From positions 49,828,463 through 49,892,462 of the forward strand of contig NC_073311.1 in assembly GCF_027595985.1 (NCBI RefSeq): 64,000 nt of DNA. Direction: 5' to 3'. The translations under genes were made by a program, and so were the position numbers. Below the pieces are notes generated by a model that had not been told where the DNA came from, did not search any database, and was given only the letters and a program-made list of their open reading frames with translations. The first letter of the stretch is position 1, and each line of letters opens with the position of its first letter. This stretch comes from Sorex araneus (taxonomy: Eukaryota; Chordata; Mammalia; Eulipotyphla; Soricidae). Below are positions 30,483 through 43,510 of this stretch, one piece after another.

Positions 30483-32800
30483 CAAATGGACACAGATTGA
30501 GAGTACCACAACTATTAGTACCAGAACTCAGATACCCAGAAGAAACATGTATCTCTCTCAACATCCAGTGATGTATTCAAAGAGAATCGGACTAACTGGG
30601 AAAGGGGCTTTGCAGTAAGTGTGGCATCTGCAGCAGCATCATTGATCCCTTAGAGCCTCCAGTTCATCTCCAGTAAAGAAGAAATGATTTATGATGTTTA
30701 TTACATTTCCCATAATGGGTGATTTTTTTTATGCCATCATTAACTGGGTTGTACCAGCACAGTGACAATGACTTAAGAAGGGACTCAACCTTTCTCATCA
30801 TACTGTTCTTTTATTTTTTCACTACAATGTTTTCATTGGATGTCTTTTCCCCTGTGTCTTGGACAACCAGTAGAAAATGTGTAATCAAAGCTTCTATTCT
30901 AATTGACAATATGTGACCTTTCTTCAGCTCTGCAATTGATGAAACTCAAGTAATAAATGAGATTGATTATTCGATATGTTCTCTTTAATGTTACCTACTT
31001 AAAAATATACTACCTTTCTATAGATATCAAATACATAATAATATTACACTTCAGACTAAATAGGAAATGGAAAATATGTTTAGTCACTCCTATTATTCAC
31101 TATCAATTATATCTCTATTCAAGTTTCTATTATAATGAACAAAAAATATTTCCATTTTGATTCAGGATTATTTATAACTTTTGTAATTAATAAAATAAAG
31201 CAATAGGAAACATTGCCACCTTCATTTTTCCCCCCTGAAACTCTTCAAAGTATTAGGAGTTCCTAAGAAGAAACCTGCCAACTTCAGGTTGTCCTTTGCT
31301 TCTTCCCAGAGCAACAGAATCATCTCTAGCATTGCTCAGACACAAGATAAACACCTCCTTCATAACTCTCAGTGAATAAAATTAGAGTAAACTCAAGTAC
31401 ACTGGAGTGTCTTGACTTCCTCCAATGACCTTATGTTAATAATAACATGGTCCCAGTTCCATTCAGCTATTCCCACAAAAACTCATAAAGATGAACATAG
31501 TAGTCAGAAATCATGGAAACCTAAATTATAGCCAGAGAAGTCAGAGCTACTGACATGGAAGTTTCTCTGGAACTCTCACACAAAACTCAGAGCAACTAGT
31601 TAGAATTTAAAAAAAAATGGTTAGTCTCAGCATGAGGGAAGAGAAGAACCCTCATCTGAGGTGTTCAGAGAACTTTCTAGGGACAGGGAGGATGGGTGGT
31701 CAGTTAGAAAGTCTCACCCACAGACTGCAACAGAGGGAAAGGGAAGCAACATAGAACCCTATCAAGCTGAGTACATGAAAGGAGTAGTCCTGGAGACTCA
31801 ATCACTACTAAATAGCTCTATAATCTTTCAGAGAAGGAAACTGCCTTCATATTAGAGATATTATGTTGAGGATGCTCCATAGATCTTAAGAAACAATGGC
31901 AGGGATACAGGACAGAATGCACTCAGAAATGAGTAAGCTACAATCAGAGGTGGATTTTAAAATTGGGTTCTAATGGAACATTTTGCTTAGAGTGTTTGAG
32001 TTACTGTGTATTGACAATGAGCTAACTGCAAATCAGAGTCATGCCACCTGAAATTCTCACATACTGCTTCATCCCAGCTCACCATCCACATCTCCTTGTG
32101 AAGCCAAGCTCCAGAGTTTCCTCAGCGTTTTCCAAACACAGGGCCTAGTAGGTGGATTTAGCTTGGGCTCTGTAACACAGATGGAATGAGATGGTCTTGG
32201 GACTGGCTTTACTTCAAAATCTTCCTTCTTTACATGTGTGCCCCTAGATTGTATGGAAGCTCGGCATGGCAGCTGGGATGGACTGGTTGTCCTCCAAATA
32301 TCTTTATTTTCAGATATTAAAAGAAGTAGCATAGTATGTAAACATTTAGAAGTGACCCAAAAGTCAATGATGAGTCACAAAGCTTCTATTCCACTGCTGC
32401 TCAAGGACCTTCAAATGAGAGTCCAAGTGACAAAGTCCAGGGAAATCAACTTACAGCAGCAAGCAGGCAGATGAAAGATGGTGGATTTACTTCCCCAGAA
32501 CAACCCATTTCAACTGCAGCATCAGAGAAGAGCTTTGTTTGCTTACGTGTTTTTCATAGAAAAAAAGCAAGGAAGAAAGGTTGGATTGCAGATTAGTGGG
32601 CTCCGGAAAAAAATACGAAAAAAAAAAAAAAATCTGTCTTCTCCAGAGGCATATCTCTTTCTTATCAATGATCAGATGTCCTTACCCAGACAAAGTAAGA
32701 ACAAAAACTAAGAACAGTGCCCTTTCTTTAGACTTCTGGGGGGGGAAGAAGAGTGGGAAAATATCCTCGTCTAGAGTTCTCATTTCTTTGGACTTATTTC
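30483..32800. other. No recognised feature (2.3 kb)
   Basis: AT-rich unique sequence with only short random open frames. No SINE of the three families, no L1 and no lectin exon is recognised on either strand. Confidence 0.45.
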
Positions 32801-32819
32801 TATTTAAAATCTGTTTTCA

Positions 32820-33119
32820 GGAAAATGATGGCTGGAGGACTCAGTCGGGATGGGAGATGTGTGCCAAAAGTAGATAATAGACCAAACACGATGACTTCTC
32901 AGTGTCTGTCTTGCAAATCATAATGTCCAAAAGTACAGAGAGAGTATGGGGAATATTGTCTGCCATGGAGGCAGGGGGAGGGTGGGAAAGGGGGGTATAT
33001 CGGGGATATTGGTGGTGGGGAATGTACACTGGTGGAGGGATGGGTGTTTGATCATTGTGTGACTGTAACCCAAACATGAAAGCTTGTAACTATCTCATGA
33101 TGATTCAGTAATTTTTTTT
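32820..33119 (+). mobile_element. 5'-truncated L1 3' end with target duplication and a T-run tail
   Basis: L1 3' untranslated sequence ('ggtggtggggaatgtacact', 'ccaaacatgaaagcttgtaa') is flanked by 'aaatctgttttcag' at about 32806-32820 and 33121-33134. In place of poly(A), the 3' end reads 'ttcagtaattttttttc'. Confidence 0.85.
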
Positions 33120-33134
33120 CAAATCTGTTTTCAG

Positions 33135-33551
33135 TGTTTAGGGAACCCATTGCATTCTTATCTCAGTTTCATCTATTAAGACACCTTCAAAATACATAAG
33201 AATAATGGGTGCTCAAGATGTGTACTGGGTTTATCCTTTTTTTCTAAGACAATTTTCATTGTTCTACCTTAGGAAATAGATTACTCTGACCTGGCTTACA
33301 ATTTCCAGGCAAAGGCATGCAATAGGCATTATTGAAACATGCTATTGAGATTTCAACTAAGATTTCTCTCCAACAAGGTTGTTACCTTCTCAAAGTTTAA
33401 TTTCAGTGCGAAGCATGAAAATAAACAGTTTCCCACTCATGTATAATTCATTATTTGGTACAAAAATGAAAATCAGATTATTGAATTTAATGATGAATAT
33501 AGAAATGAAATAGTGCTGCTATGGAGGGCGGGGTCAGAACGGAAGCTTTGC
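33135..33551. other. No recognised feature
   Basis: Short unique sequence between an L1 tail and a tandem duplication. Confidence 0.5.
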
Positions 33552-33922
33552 AATAAAAATCACATCTGTCTATTTCTCCATGAATGGATTCCAGAAAAAT
33601 ATCTGGTTTTGTAGGCACTGGTCTCTTTTTCTGTAAAATCTCTCCCTGTGATCATCAAACTAGATGGTTTCTCAGTGGGGGAAAGGGGTAGGGGGTGTAG
33701 ATAAGAGTGTTCTTGAGAATTCAGAGGTTACTAGCCCGAATAAAAATCACATCTGTCTATTTCTCCATGAATGGATTCCAGAAAAATATCTGGTTTTGTA
33801 GGCACTGGTCTCTTTTTCTGTAAAATCTCTCCCTGTGATCATCAAACTAGATGGTTTCTCAGTGGGGGAAAGGGGTAGGGGGTGTAGATAAGAGTGTTCT
33901 TGAGAATTCAGAGGTTACTAGC
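33552..33922. repeat. 187-bp tandem duplication
   Basis: The unit 'aataaaaatcacatctg...agcccg' starts at 33552 and again at 33739 and is essentially identical. The joint lies at the microhomology AATAAA, shared by 'gcaataaaaatc' and by 'cccgaataaactt', the latter seen beyond the L1 at about 38717. The second unit is cut by the L1. Confidence 0.95.
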
Positions 33923-34355
33923 CGAATCACACATCATTGCTAAAAAATTCCCAGAGCTAGAGAATGCGGACATCCAGATACAAGGAGTCCGAAGGGTGCC
34001 AGCTAAAAGGGACCCAAATAGAAAATCCCCAAGGCATATCATAGTCAGAATGATGGATGCCGTGGATAGAGACACAATACTGCAAGCAGCAAGATCAAAG
34101 AAGGAGATCATATACAAAGGCACACCCCTTAGATTCACAGCAGACCTATCAGAAGAAACCCTCCAAGCCCGAAGACAATGGTGGGATATAGTGAAAAAAC
34201 TTCATGAAATGAATGCCTCACCAAGAATACTCTACCCGGCTAAACTCTCAGTTAAACTTGAAGGAACCATACACTATTTCATGGACAAGCAACAGCTCAG
34301 GAACTTCATAGACTCAAGACCAAACTTAAAAGAAGGACTCAAAGGGTTACTATAA
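33923..34355 (+). pseudogene. L1 ORF1 protein, C-terminal part (RNA-binding chaperone)
   Basis: The remaining 143 or so codons are open to TAA at 34353. They carry the RNA-recognition and C-terminal domains of ORF1p: ENADIQIQGVRRVP at the start, then RHIIVRMMDA, the typical ITYKGTPLRFTADLS block (here IIYKGTPLRFTADLS), ASPRILYPAKLSVKLEG, and the end LKEGLKGLL. The coiled-coil N-terminal half is missing through 5' truncation. ORF1p coats L1 RNA in cytoplasmic particles. The apparent start Met at 33894 comes from flanking DNA. Confidence 0.9.
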
Positions 34356-34398
34356 GACAAGGAAAAAGACCTATAAGAACAACAAACCCTACAGAAAA

Positions 34399-37300
34399 AT
34401 GACACAAAATCCCATGACAATAATTTCTCTTAATGTTAACGGGCTAAATGCACCAATCAAGAGGCACAGAGTGGCAAAATGGATTCGGAAACTAAACCCA
34501 ACTTTCTGCTGCCTACAAGAAACACATCTGGATAGTCAGAACAAACACAGACTCAAAATCAAAGGATGGAAAACAATCCTGCAAGCAAACAGCCCCCTCA
34601 AAAAAAAGGCGGGGGTGGCCATACTAGTATCCGATAGCATAGATTTAGGCTGAAAAAGATCAGAAGGGACAGCAAAGGTCATTTTATATTCACCAAGGGA
34701 TATATACAACAGGAAGAAATCACACTCCTAAACGTATACGCACCTAATGAACGACCAGCTAAATACTTAAAAGAACTCCTAACAGAATTTAAGGAGGACA
34801 TAACTAGCACCACGATAGTAGTTGGAGATTTCAACACTGCCTTATCACCTCTGGATAGATCGACAAGAACAACACTCAGCAAGGAAACGATGGCTCTGAA
34901 GGAAGAAATGGAGGAGACAGGGCTAATAGACCTATACAGGGCTATATACCCCAAAAAGAAAGAATACACGTTCTTCTCCACCGCACACGGAACATTTTCC
35001 AAAATAGACCATGTTCTGGGCCACAAGTTATATCTTAATACAATTGGGAAGATAGAAATTGTATCAACTATCTTTTCAGACCATGATGCACTGAAGATGG
35101 AAGTCAATCATGCACAGACGCGGAGAACCAAATCAAACACTTGGAAGTTAAACAACTCACTATTGAACAATGAGTGGGTCACGGAGGAAATCAAGAAAGA
35201 AATTAAGAGATACCTCGAAACAAATGAGAATGAAGACACAAGCTATCAGAACCTATGGGACGCGGCTAAGCTGTGTTAAGGGGAAAATTTATAGCTCTGC
35301 AAGCCTTCCTCAGAAAGGAAGAAAGGGCCTATATAGATAGCTTGACTTCGCAGCTCAAGATCTTAGAAGAGGACCAGCAAAAGGAACCCAAACCAGATCG
35401 AAGGAAAGAAATAATAAAATTTAGAGCAGAAATTAAAGATATGGAAACCCGAAAAACAATCCATAAGATCAATGAAACAAAGAGCTTGTCCTTCAAGAAA
35501 ATAAATAAGATTGATAAACCGCTAGCAAGACTCACAAAGAAAGAAAAAGAGAAAACCCTAATAAACCGAATCAGAAATGAAAAGGGGGACATCACAACAG
35601 AAACCGAGGAGATTCAAAGGATCATCAGAGACTACTTTGAAAGTCTGTATGCCACGAAGCAAGAGAACCTAAAAGAAATGGACGAATTCCTTGACTCCTA
35701 CTACCTCCCAAGACTGAGCCAAGAAGATGTGAAATACCTCAATAGGCCCATAAATATTAAGGAAATCGAAACTGTAATCAAAAGTCTCCCCAAAAACAAA
35801 AGCCCAGCTCCAGACGGATTCACTGGCGAATTCTTCCAAACATTTAAAGAAGACTTGTTGCCAGTTCTCCACAAGCTTTTCCAGGAAATTGAAAAGACAG
35901 GAACCCTTCCGAACAGTTTCTATGAGGCACATATCTCCCTAATACAAAAAGCAAACAAAGACACCACTAACAAAGAAAACTATAGATCAATATCCTTGAT
36001 GAACACCGATGCGAAGATCCTCAACAAAATACTAGCAAATAGAATCCAACAACTCATCAAAAAGATCATACATCATGACCAAGTGGGATTCATCCCGGGA
36101 ATGCAAGGATGGTTTAACATTCGGAAATCAATCAACATAATCCATCACATCAACAAAAGTAAAGATAAAAACCATATGATCATATCAATAGATGCAGAGA
36201 AAGCATTTGACAAGATCCAGCACCCATTCATGATAAAAACTCTCACCAAAATGGGTTTTGGAGGAACTTTTCTCAAGATAGTCAAAGCCATCTACCACGA
36301 ACCTACGGCAAGCATTATCATCAATGGAGAAAAACTAAGGGCTTTTCCTCTAAGATCGGGGACAAGACAAGGATGCCCACTCTCACCACTTCTCTTTAAT
36401 ATAGTATTGGAAGTATTAGCAATAGCCATCAGGCAAGAAAAAGATATTAAGGGGATTCAGATCAGAAAGGAAGAAATCAAGCTCTCACTATTCGCAGACG
36501 ATATGATGCTATACCTAGAGAAACCTAAAAGCTCTAGTAAGAAACTCTTAGAAACAATTGACCTATACAGTAAAGTCGCAGGCTATAAAATCAATACCCA
36601 GAAATCCATGGCCTTTCTATATGCAAACAATGAGACAGAGGAAAGGGACATGAAAAAAGCAATCCCATTCTCAATTGTGCCCCAGAAAATCAAATATCTT
36701 GGAATCAGCTTAACTAAAGAAGTAAAGGACCTCTACAAAGAAAACTATATAACTCTACTCCATGAAATATAAGAGGACATGAGGAAATGGAAACATATCC
36801 CCTGCTCATGGATAGGGAGAATAAACATTGTCAAAATGGCAATACTCCCAAAAGCATTATACAGATTTAATGCGATCCTTATAGGGATACCCATGGCATT
36901 CTTCAAAGAAGCGGAGCAAGCAATCCTGAAATTTATATGGAACAATAAACGCCCACGGATAGCTAAAACAATTCTTGGGAAAAAGATGATGGGAGGCATC
37001 ACCCTCCCCAACCTTAAACTCTACTACAAAGCGGTAACAATTAAAACAGCATGGTATTGGAACAAAGGCAGAGCTGCAGACCAATGGAACAGGGTGGAAT
37101 ATCCCCACACACAACCTCAAATGTATGATCATCTAATCTTTGATAAAGGAGCAAGAGATGTGAAGTGGAGCAAGGAAAGTCTCTTTAACAAATGGTGCTG
37201 GCACAACTGGACAATCACATGCAAAAAAATGGGCTTAGAACTCGACCTGACACCATGCACAAAAGTCAGATCAAAATGGATTAAAGACCTCAACATCAGA

Positions 37301-38219
37301 CCACAAACCATAAGGTACATTGAAGACAAGGTCGGCAAAACCCTCCAGGATATTGAAGATAAAGGTATCTTCAAAGATGACACGGAACTAAGCAATCTAG
37401 TAAAAACAGAGATCAACAAATGGGACTACATTAAACTAAAAAGCTTCTGCACCACAAAAGATACAGTGACCAGAATACAAAGACTATCTACAGAATGGGA
37501 AAGGATATTTACACAATACCCATCAGATAAGGGGTTGATATCAATGGTATATAAAGCACTGGTTGAACTCTACAAGAAGAAAACATCCAACCCCATCAAA
37601 AAATGGGGCGAAGAAATGAACAGAAACTTTACTAAGGAAGAGATACGAATGGCCAAAAGGCACATGAAAAAGTGCTCTACATCACTAATCGTCAGAGAGA
37701 TGCAGATCAAAACAACCATGAGATACCACCTCACACCACAGAGATTAGCACACATCCAAAAGAACAAAAGCAACCGCTGTTGGAGAGGATGTGGGGAGAA
37801 AGGGACCCTTCTACACTGCTGGTGGGAATGCCGGCTAGTTCAGCCCTTTTGGAAAACAGTATGGACGATTCTTAAAAAACTAGAGGTTGAGCTCCCATTT
37901 GACCCAGCAATACCACTGCTGGGAATATATCCCAGAAAAGCCAAAAAGTATAGTCGAAGTGACATATGCACTTATATGTTCACCGCAGCACTGTTTACAA
38001 TAGCCAGAATCTGGGAAAAAACCTGAGTGCCCTAGAACAGAAGACTGGTTGAAGAAACTCTGGTACATCTATACAATGGAATACTATGCAGCTGTTAGAA
38101 AAAATGAGGTCATGACGTTTGCATATAAGTGGATCAACATGAAAAGTATCATGCTAAGTGAAATGAGTCAGAAAGAGAGAGACAGATATAGAAAGATTGC
38201 ACTCATCTGTGGAATATAG
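34399..38219 (+). pseudogene. L1 ORF2 protein (endonuclease and reverse transcriptase), four lesions
   Basis: It starts 43 nt after ORF1 and ends at TAG 38217, about 1273 codons, the normal ORF2p size. The endonuclease shows SLNVNGLNAP, LQETHL and [10 protein letters not shown]. The reverse transcriptase shows [31 protein letters not shown] and the catalytic FADDMMLYL. The Cys-rich end has [18 protein letters not shown]. Lesions: a 1-bp loss near 34648 (ATT TAGG CTG), a 1-bp loss near 35269 (GCTAAG-CTGTG), CAA to TAA at 36770, and one extra A in 'gggaaaaaacctgag' near 38018. Each is a single-base event, so the copy is young but cannot make the full protein. Confidence 0.93.
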
Positions 38220-38719
38220 AATAATAGACTATAAGACTAACACCCAAGAATAGTAGAAAAAAGTACCAGGAGATTGTTTCCATGGCTTGGAGGCTGGTCT
38301 CTCATTCTGGGTAACCCAGGGAAGGGACCACCAAGTAAAATGTGGTTGGAGGTCATGTGGGGGAAGGGTGAGGCGGGCGGAATACAGACTAGAGACTGAA
38401 CACAATGGCCACTCAACACCTTTATTGCAAACCACAACACCTAATCAGAGAGAGAGAACAAAAGGGAATTCCCTGCCATGGTGGCAAGGTGGGGTGGGGG
38501 GAGACGGGACAGGGGAGGGGGGAAGGGATGTTGGGTTTACGGGTGGTGGAGAATGGGCACTGGTGAAGGGATGGGTTATCGAACTTTGTATGGGGGAAGC
38601 ATGAGCACAAAGATGTATGGATCTGTAACTGTACCCTCACGATGACTCTCTAATTAAAAATAAACTAATAAAAAAAAAAGAGTGTTCTTTCTTGAGAATT
38701 CAGAGGTTACTAGCCCGAA

Positions 38720-39430
38720 TAAACTTATTTTTCTCACATCAATTCTTGTCCCTTGTGTACTACCTTAAAAATTTAGCACCCCACCTTGTGTTGGTAACAT
38801 TTAAGGAGAGATCTTCCATTCATTCAGATTCTGGTGCTTGGTGGATACACAGTTACTTTAAAAACTCATCAATTCTGTGATTTTCTCTACAAAAAGTACA
38901 AGGATCAGGAGTGAAAAGGAATCTTTCAATTAATAAAATCTCATTTAGTTTGAGCAAATATTATTTTCTTAAGAAAGGGCTTTAGTCTTAAAATGAGAAA
39001 ATAGCTTTAAATAGTCTTATAGCCATGTTAATGGTAAAACTTGGGGATGTTATACCTGGGGAAAAGCCAGACGATAATAACAGGACTTGAGACTCTGAAA
39101 CTTGGAAGGGGGGCAAGTTCTAGGGGGTTCTAAACACATCTGGTTATGTTGTACTCTAAAACAAACAAACACATAAACAGAACCCCACAAAATCCAAAAA
39201 CCCAAAACAAAATAAAGCAAAACAACAACAAAAACATCTTAGGGAGATCTTGAATAAGACGAATTCGCATGGAATACAAAAAATAAGGCTCACAGGATAA
39301 TTTACTTAGAGTTAAAGGAGGTAGTCCCAGTTTATACTTGCCACTGAGAGAGGAAGCCAGTTTTCTTTGTCCAGATGCTTCAACTCCCCTCCCCCACAAG
39401 CATAACATATACTTCATCCCAAAGGTCCAA
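38720..39430. other. No recognised feature
   Basis: Continuation of the L1 target region; no exon or repeat is supported. An A-rich stretch at 39170-39235 is low complexity. Confidence 0.45.
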
Positions 39431-39439
39431 TCTTACTAT

Positions 39440-40170
39440 CCCAGCAATTCCCAAGGATGATAAAATTTTTCCCTGAAATTTGGACTCTCAGGAATCTCAC
39501 AATGTCTGAGGCAATTGGCTAGAAAGACAAGCCAGTAACTTTCTTACATCCTATGTAACATTTGTCAATTGATGAGAAATGTAAAGATCCCAATTTCCAC
39601 CTAAAAGCATCTTCAGGAAGAGACTTTACCTGTAACTTCTTTGCATCCTCTGGAATATTTGTCAATTGATAAGAAATTCAGTAGATCAGCAAACCTTTAA
39701 AAGACTTAAAGGTAAACAAAAAACCCTTACTTTTAACATGGGCATATACTAAGCCACTTTTCAGTAGGGGCGCTCCTTTGTTATTCTTTTCAACTTTCCA
39801 GTAACCTTTTCTACATTTCAACTCTGGACTGGAGCCTCAGCACAGGGGGTAGAGTGTTTGCCTTGCACGTGGCCGACCTGGATTTGATTCTTCTGTCCTT
39901 CTTGGTTAGCCTGGCAAGCTACTCCTGGTGTATTCAATATGCCAAAATCAGTAACAAGAAGTCTCACAATGGAGACATTACTGGTGCCCACTCGGGCCAA
40001 TCGATGAACAACAGGACCACAGTTCTACAGTGCTACATTCCAACTCTGAGTCTCAGCATCTTTATTATTAAATGTCTCCATTCTTGAAAATATTGATGAA
40101 CCTGAGAACCACCAGCAGAGACTTGTCACTGCTCCTGCATCACCTGCACCAGAATCCGCTCTATTTCTTT
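39440..40170. repeat. Diverged relative of the 16545/18203 duplication unit
   Basis: Blocks 'caattgataagaaattcag', 'actttccagtaaccttttct', 'attcttgaaaatattgatga' and 'cctgagaaccaccagcagag' follow the same order as in the 17.6 kb and 18.6 kb units. The unit is therefore a dispersed element, possibly an LTR, and not unique DNA. Confidence 0.6.
39826..40020 (+). mobile_element. SINE type B, plus strand, with target duplication
   Basis: The head 'gcctcagcacagggggtaga', 'gatttgattc', body 'caatatgccaaaatcagtaa' and 'ctcacaatggagacattact' are all present. The flanks 'ctacatttcaactctg' and 'ctacattccaactctg' form a 16-bp duplication with one change. Confidence 0.88.
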
Positions 40171-41930
40171 TTCCCATCTGAGACTGACATGTAGTCACCC
40201 TCATGTGTCTCAAAGCCACTGTTTCCTCACAGCTTATTGCTTTTGTGGGGTCTTTCTCTGCCCTCCTTGTTTACTTATGGGTGACAGCAGAGAGGAGCTG
40301 GAAGATGAGACACCTACCCTGCCCTGCCCCCCCCCAACCACCTGCTGCCAGCAATACTTTGGGGAGAACAGGAGGGATGGGGACAGGAATCCTATAGAAA
40401 CTAACTTAGCAGAGCACGAGGCACTCATTTCTCCATACAGTTTAGGGACTCACATCGTTTCTGATTGGAATGTGAACCCTCAGTGTAATCCCCAAGTTCA
40501 GGGGTGCTCAGCTTGGCATGAGTACTCTCCACCCTGAAGTCTGTTCTCTCTTGAGCATATAACACTCTGTCTGTCTGTCTGTCTCTGTCTTTTTGTCTCT
40601 CTGTCTCACTCTCTGTCTCTCTGTCTCTGTCTCCTCTCTTTCTTACTATCTCCCTCTGTTCATATTTCTCAAACTTCTTCATTATTTGTTTCCTTCATAA
40701 AGTTAGTTTTTTCTTGCATAGGGCAGGTGACAGACCTGAGAAAAACCTGGGCATAGGTCAGAACTGGCTTCTTTCCTTGCTGAAAATTCCCTGATCCAGC
40801 CTGAAGTTCATGGTTCCCTGAAGAAATCAAATGGTGGGATTATTTCCTGCACCATGAAGATCAAGTAGAACCTATGGGCAGGCTGACCCCTGCTGGGTGG
40901 AGCTAGTGAGGCCCAAGTGTCTATGCCACGTAGTTGCTTGTGACAGATCTTAGAAGTCCTGGCCCTCCCAGGCACTTTTCTGTTTGACAAAGGTGGGTGA
41001 ATGCTGTTAACTTGTCTCTTGAAGCTACTGCCTCTCTTCTACCTACTTCACCCGACTCATCTGCAACAACTGGAACCTAGTCACAGCAAAACAGAGTCAA
41101 TGGTATTTATTAGAGATTTATTTCTAGTGCCAATGTCCCTGAGAACCAAGGCTGAAGAGGTATAATATTAAACAGGTACCACATTCAAATTGAATCAAAA
41201 TATGGCAGTGGCCCTTTAAAACATAGAAAGAAGCCCAGAAATTCCTGAGTTGAATACGCATTTTCCATGTGAGAGCTTCTCAGGGCTGACTTGAGCCAAG
41301 TCACAGAACCAAGTCTTGATGGAACCAGTAATATGAAGTTGGTTTCTCCCAAACCATCCGTGCCCACTAATTGCTCTTTCAGTGATCCTTCCACTTTCTG
41401 GCAATTCTTTCTCAATATAAAATATTCTCAATTGTAGTGTGAAGTTTAGCATTAGGTTTAGATAAGGTTTTTAGCACACCTCTCCACCTAGGAAACTAAG
41501 ATAGATCCTTTATTTTTCCTGAATGCTTGTCATAGACAGATATTTATTGTACTTAAGGCATGTCAGTGTCAAGCCAGGGAAGCTCCTTATTCAATGTGGG
41601 ACATCTGTGGCCCCATGTAAATACTTACTTTTACTTGAATTTCAAGAATAGTTTACTGCCACCTTGTGAGTACTACATACAACTGCAACTGTAGAAGTAT
41701 GGTTGTCAGGCTTTAATAAGTTCCACATTTACAAAAAAAGTCCAGTAATAGTTCGCTCTGACGTCTTTCCCAGGCAGCCATGAAAACTCAAAAATAATTA
41801 ACTTCTTTTTTATTCGATGTACAAAAATTATACATTTTTACTTGACAGTTTTGTCAGTCCTCAAAACTGTAACAGCTATTAAATTGATTGGAGTGCTCTC
41901 ACTCTGTTGAAGGTGATGGGTTAATTTGTT
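40170..41930. other. No recognised feature except a (GTCT)n tract
   Basis: A GTCT/CTCTGT tract lies at 40565-40645. Short open frames on the minus strand at 41185-41452 show no lectin-domain or other family motif. Confidence 0.45.
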
Positions 41931-41939
41931 TTTTTTTTT

Positions 41940-43510
41940 AATTTTTAAAAATTTTATTGAATTACTGTGAGATAGTTACAAGCTTTCATGTTTGGGTTAC
42001 AATCTCACAATGACAAAACACCCATCTCTCTAACAGTGCACATTCCCCACCACCAATATCCTGGGTATACCCCCCTTTCGCATCCTCCCCTTGCCTCCAT
42101 GGCAGACAATAATCCCCATACTCTCTCTCTACTTTTGGGCATTATAACTTTCAACACAGACACTGAGAGGTCATCATGTTTGGTCCATTATCTACTTTTG
42201 GCATGCATCTCTCATCACAACTGGTTCCTCCAGCCATCATTTTCTTAGTGATCCCTTATCTATTCCATCTGCCATCTCCCCTCAGCTCATGAAGCAGTCT
42301 TCCAGCTATGGGGCAATCCCCCTAGCCCTTGTATTTACTGTCCTTGGGTGTCAGCCTCATGTGATGTTATTCTATACTCCACAAATGAGTGCAGTCCCTC
42401 TATGTCTGTCCCCTCTTTCTGACTCATTTCACTTAGCATGATACTCTTCATGTTTATCCATTTATAAGCAAATTTAATGACTACATCTCTCCTAACAGCT
42501 TCATAGTATTCCAATGTGTAGATGTGCCAAAGTTTCTTTAACAAGTCATCTGTTTTAGGGCACTCAGGTTGTTTCCATATTTTGGCTATTGTGAACAGTG
42601 TTGCAATGAAAATACAGGTACAGATGTCATTTCTACTGTGCTCTTTTGCATCCTTGGGGTATATTCCCAGAAGTGGTATTGCGGGGTCATATGGAAGCTC
42701 AACTTCTAGTTTTTGCAGGACTGTTCATATTGTTTTCCAGAAAGGCTGGACCAGTTGGCATTCCCACCAACAGTGAAGGAGCATCCCTTTTTCCCCACAT
42801 CCACCCCAACACTCGTTGCTTTTGTTCTTTTGAATGCGTGCCAGTCTCTGTGGTGTGAGATGATATCTCATTGTTGTTTTGATTTACATCTCCCTGATGA
42901 CTAGGGATGTGGAGCATTTTTTCATGTGCCTTTTGGTCATTTGTATTTCTTTTTTGAGGAAACTTCTGTTCATTTCTTCTCCCCATTTTTTTGATGAGGT
43001 TGGAGGATTTTTCTTTTAGAATTCTACAAGTATCTTGTATATCCTGGATATTAATTCCTTATCAGATGGGTATTGGGTAAATATTCTTTCCTATTCTGTG
43101 GGCTGTTTCTGTATTTTGGTCACTGTTTCTTTTGAAGTGCAGAAGTTTCTTAGTTTGATGTGTTCCCATTTGTTTATGTTTGCTTCCACTTTCATGGTCA
43201 GTGCTGTTTCGTCCTTGAAGATGCTTTTAGCTTCACTGTCATGGAGAGTTCTGCCTACATTTTCTTCTATGAACCTTATAGATTCATGTCTGATATTGAG
43301 GTCTTTAATCCACTTTGATCTGACTTTTGTGCCTGGCATTAGACAGAGGTCAGAGTTCATTTTTTTGCAACTAGATATCCAGTTCTCCCAGCACCACTTG
43401 TTGAAGAAACTTTCCTTCTTCCACTTTGCATTTCTTGCTCCTTTGTCAAAGATTAAGTGGCTTTATATTTGGGGGTCTGTGACAATATATTTAACTCTGT
43501 TCCATTGATC
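41940..43510 (-). mobile_element. L1, antisense 3' half
   Basis: It starts with an A/T tail and runs backward through the L1 3' untranslated region ('tccccaccaccaatatcctg') and the ORF2 C-terminal half. It ends near the segment equivalent to about 37100 of the young L1. It is noticeably more diverged than the 33923 copy. Confidence 0.9.

Larger units (their letters stand above)
33923..38679 (+). mobile_element. Young L1, nearly full coding length, 5'-truncated in ORF1
   Basis: A 4.75 kb sense L1 begins inside ORF1 and ends with a short poly(A) at 38670-38679. Flanks share 'agagtgttc..ttgagaattcagaggttactagc'-type sequence at about 33892-33922 and 38679-38713, differing only by a 4-bp TTTC insertion in the right copy. 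The target duplication is therefore about 32 bp. Other L1 fragments in the window match it closely at the 3' end. Confidence 0.96.

Noticed and set aside
30040..30564. 174-codon minus-strand open frame
   Set aside because: Antisense of the AG tract and of the LTR.
41185..41452. Minus-strand open frames considered as missing lectin-domain exons of gene C
   Set aside because: No WIGL, WICSK or cysteine pattern and no matching splice sites.
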